A stretch of DNA of 6,493 nucleotides from JAWXVE01 sp044425555. GTDB lineage: Bacteria > Bacillota > Clostridia > Lachnospirales > Lachnospiraceae. A program made the position numbers and the translations under genes. The notes under the pieces were generated by a model, which was given only the letters and a program-made list of their open reading frames with translations, made no database searches and was not told where the DNA came from. This document shows, one piece after another, positions 5,843 to 6,493 of the stretch. Where the stretch lies: contig JAWXVF010000142.1 in assembly GCA_044425555.1 (NCBI GenBank), forward strand, positions 1 to 6,493, read 5' to 3'. Positions within the stretch are counted from its first letter, which is position 1; each line of letters starts with the position of its first letter.

Positions 5843-6493
5843 TCACTTCTTAATGAATACATACAAATGTTCATGCATGAGCAGCAAGAATTTGCTTTCT
5901 TTACCCTTATTCATCCATTTGTATGTTCCTCGGCAATTATGCTGCTCTTTCATTATAATTTCTTTCAAAGTAAAGCCAGCTTTTTCAAAAAGCCTACGAG
6001 TATTATCCCCTAATGGAGTTAGCACCATATTTCTTCGAATGTCACCAATAAGCATTGTACAAATCTTTCCTTTTTTCAGCACGCGATAACTCTCATTTGC
6101 AACAAGCTGCATTTTCTCATAGAAACCCTCTACCGAGCAAAGAGACAAGTCTTTTTCTCCATTAGCGCTATACTTGATTATATCTGCATATGGTGGATGC
6201 ATAAAGATAAAATCTATAAATTCATCACCAATAAACGACAAGTCACAAGCATCACCCTGTATCACATCAATCCCACCTTCGTTTGGGCAATCGAAATTAA
6301 GATTATTATTAATCAATTCAACACTTTTAGGATTACAATCAATTCCAATCGCGTTGCGCCCAAGCAATTTGCATTCTATCAGCGCAGTTCCACTACCCGC
6401 AAATGGATCAAGAACTATATCACCAGGCTTAGTATAGATATGCAACAAGTTCCTAGGCACATAAGGAGTGCAGTTACCACGATAACTAGAATT
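5843..6493 (-). CDS. DNA methyltransferase (N4-cytosine/N6-adenine type), C-terminal part
   Basis: This is a SAM-dependent DNA methyltransferase cut off by the right window edge. The frame reads 216 codons from the edge to a TGA with no stop. A GTG at 6458-6460 could be mistaken for the start. However, the 11 codons before it (NSSYRGNCTPY) continue the conserved stretch leading into motif X/I, so the true start lies outside. Numbered from the edge, residues 20-37 carry YTKPGD and the SAM-binding motif DPFAGSGTA, residues 45-53 carry GRNAIGIDC, and HPPY at 99-102 is the catalytic motif IV followed by ADIIKYS. The protein ends in HEHLYVFIKK, like other enzymes with the HPPYxDIIKxS signature. 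Motif I precedes motif IV. Base specificity (N4-C or N6-A) and target cannot be read here. It is separated from the next gene by 76 bp holding a promoter, so it may be an independent modification gene or the end of a neighbouring defence system. Confidence 0.88.
   Translation of the reverse strand, partial: NSSYRGNCTPYVPRNLLHIYTKPGDIVLDPFAGSGTALIECKLLGRNAIGIDCNPKSVELINNNLNFDCPNEGGIDVIQGDACDLSFIGDEFIDFIFMHPPYADIIKYSANGEKDLSLCSVEGFYEKMQLVANESYRVLKKGKICTMLIGDIRRNMVLTPLGDNTRRLFEKAGFTLKEIIMKEQHNCRGTYKWMNKGKESKFLLLMHEHLYVFIKK

Noticed and set aside
479..6409. Using GGATC/GATCC occurrences (for example 479-483, 1053-1057, 1804-1808, 3901-3905, 6405-6409) to infer the endonuclease target.
   Set aside because: The sites are not depleted, and a host carrying the cognate methyltransferase has no need to avoid them, so their presence neither supports nor excludes a GGATC specificity.
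713..6437. Several plus-strand open frames of 60-117 codons, and short minus-strand frames near 2820-3026 and 4352-4534.
   Set aside because: All lie inside clearly functional genes in other frames, lack convincing ribosome binding sites, and encode hydrophobic low-complexity peptides expected from antisense of AT-rich coding DNA.

Overview
The window is AT-rich. Its start codons follow strong Shine-Dalgarno sequences (AGGAGG, GGAGG, AGGAG), one start is TTG, and a sigma-A-like promoter is visible. This suggests a low-GC Firmicute, probably a clostridial relative. The species cannot be read from the sequence. Every gene supported here lies on the minus strand, so the map is read from right to left.

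Right end (5843-6493): the C-terminal part of an N4-cytosine/N6-adenine DNA methyltransferase. Its frame stays open to the window edge, so the gene begins outside. A 76-bp gap follows, holding a good promoter (TTGCAA-17 bp-TGtTATAAT) with a 6-bp dyad bracketing the -10 box.

Centre (2035-5766): a compact restriction-modification operon in the order small XRE-type regulator (probable controller protein), D12-class adenine methyltransferase 1, D12-class adenine methyltransferase 2, and a restriction endonuclease of the AlwI / N.BstNBI type IIS family. Two modification enzymes beside one type IIS endonuclease fit an asymmetric target site, with one enzyme per strand or two overlapping specificities. 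The endonuclease carries four acidic residues with the same 38-13-13 spacing as the active site of N.BstNBI.

Left (256-1990): 44 bp after the endonuclease come a DUF262 (ParB/Srx-like, GmrS-type) protein and a HEPN protein with an intact Rx4H ribonuclease motif. The two genes overlap by 11 nt. DUF262/HEPN neighbours are a recognised but poorly characterised defence pairing. Here they form the distal part of the restriction-modification gene string, with no clear promoter or terminator between the two modules.

Left end (1-255): no gene is supported. A hairpin with T-rich tracts on both sides (73-121) can end the leftward operon and probably also a rightward transcript arriving from outside. 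A tandem TGGTATCA repeat lies just beyond it.

Proposed working model (inference): the XRE protein times expression, the methyltransferases protect host DNA, the endonuclease cuts or nicks unmodified DNA, and the DUF262-HEPN pair is a second, RNA-targeting layer that may act when restriction fails.
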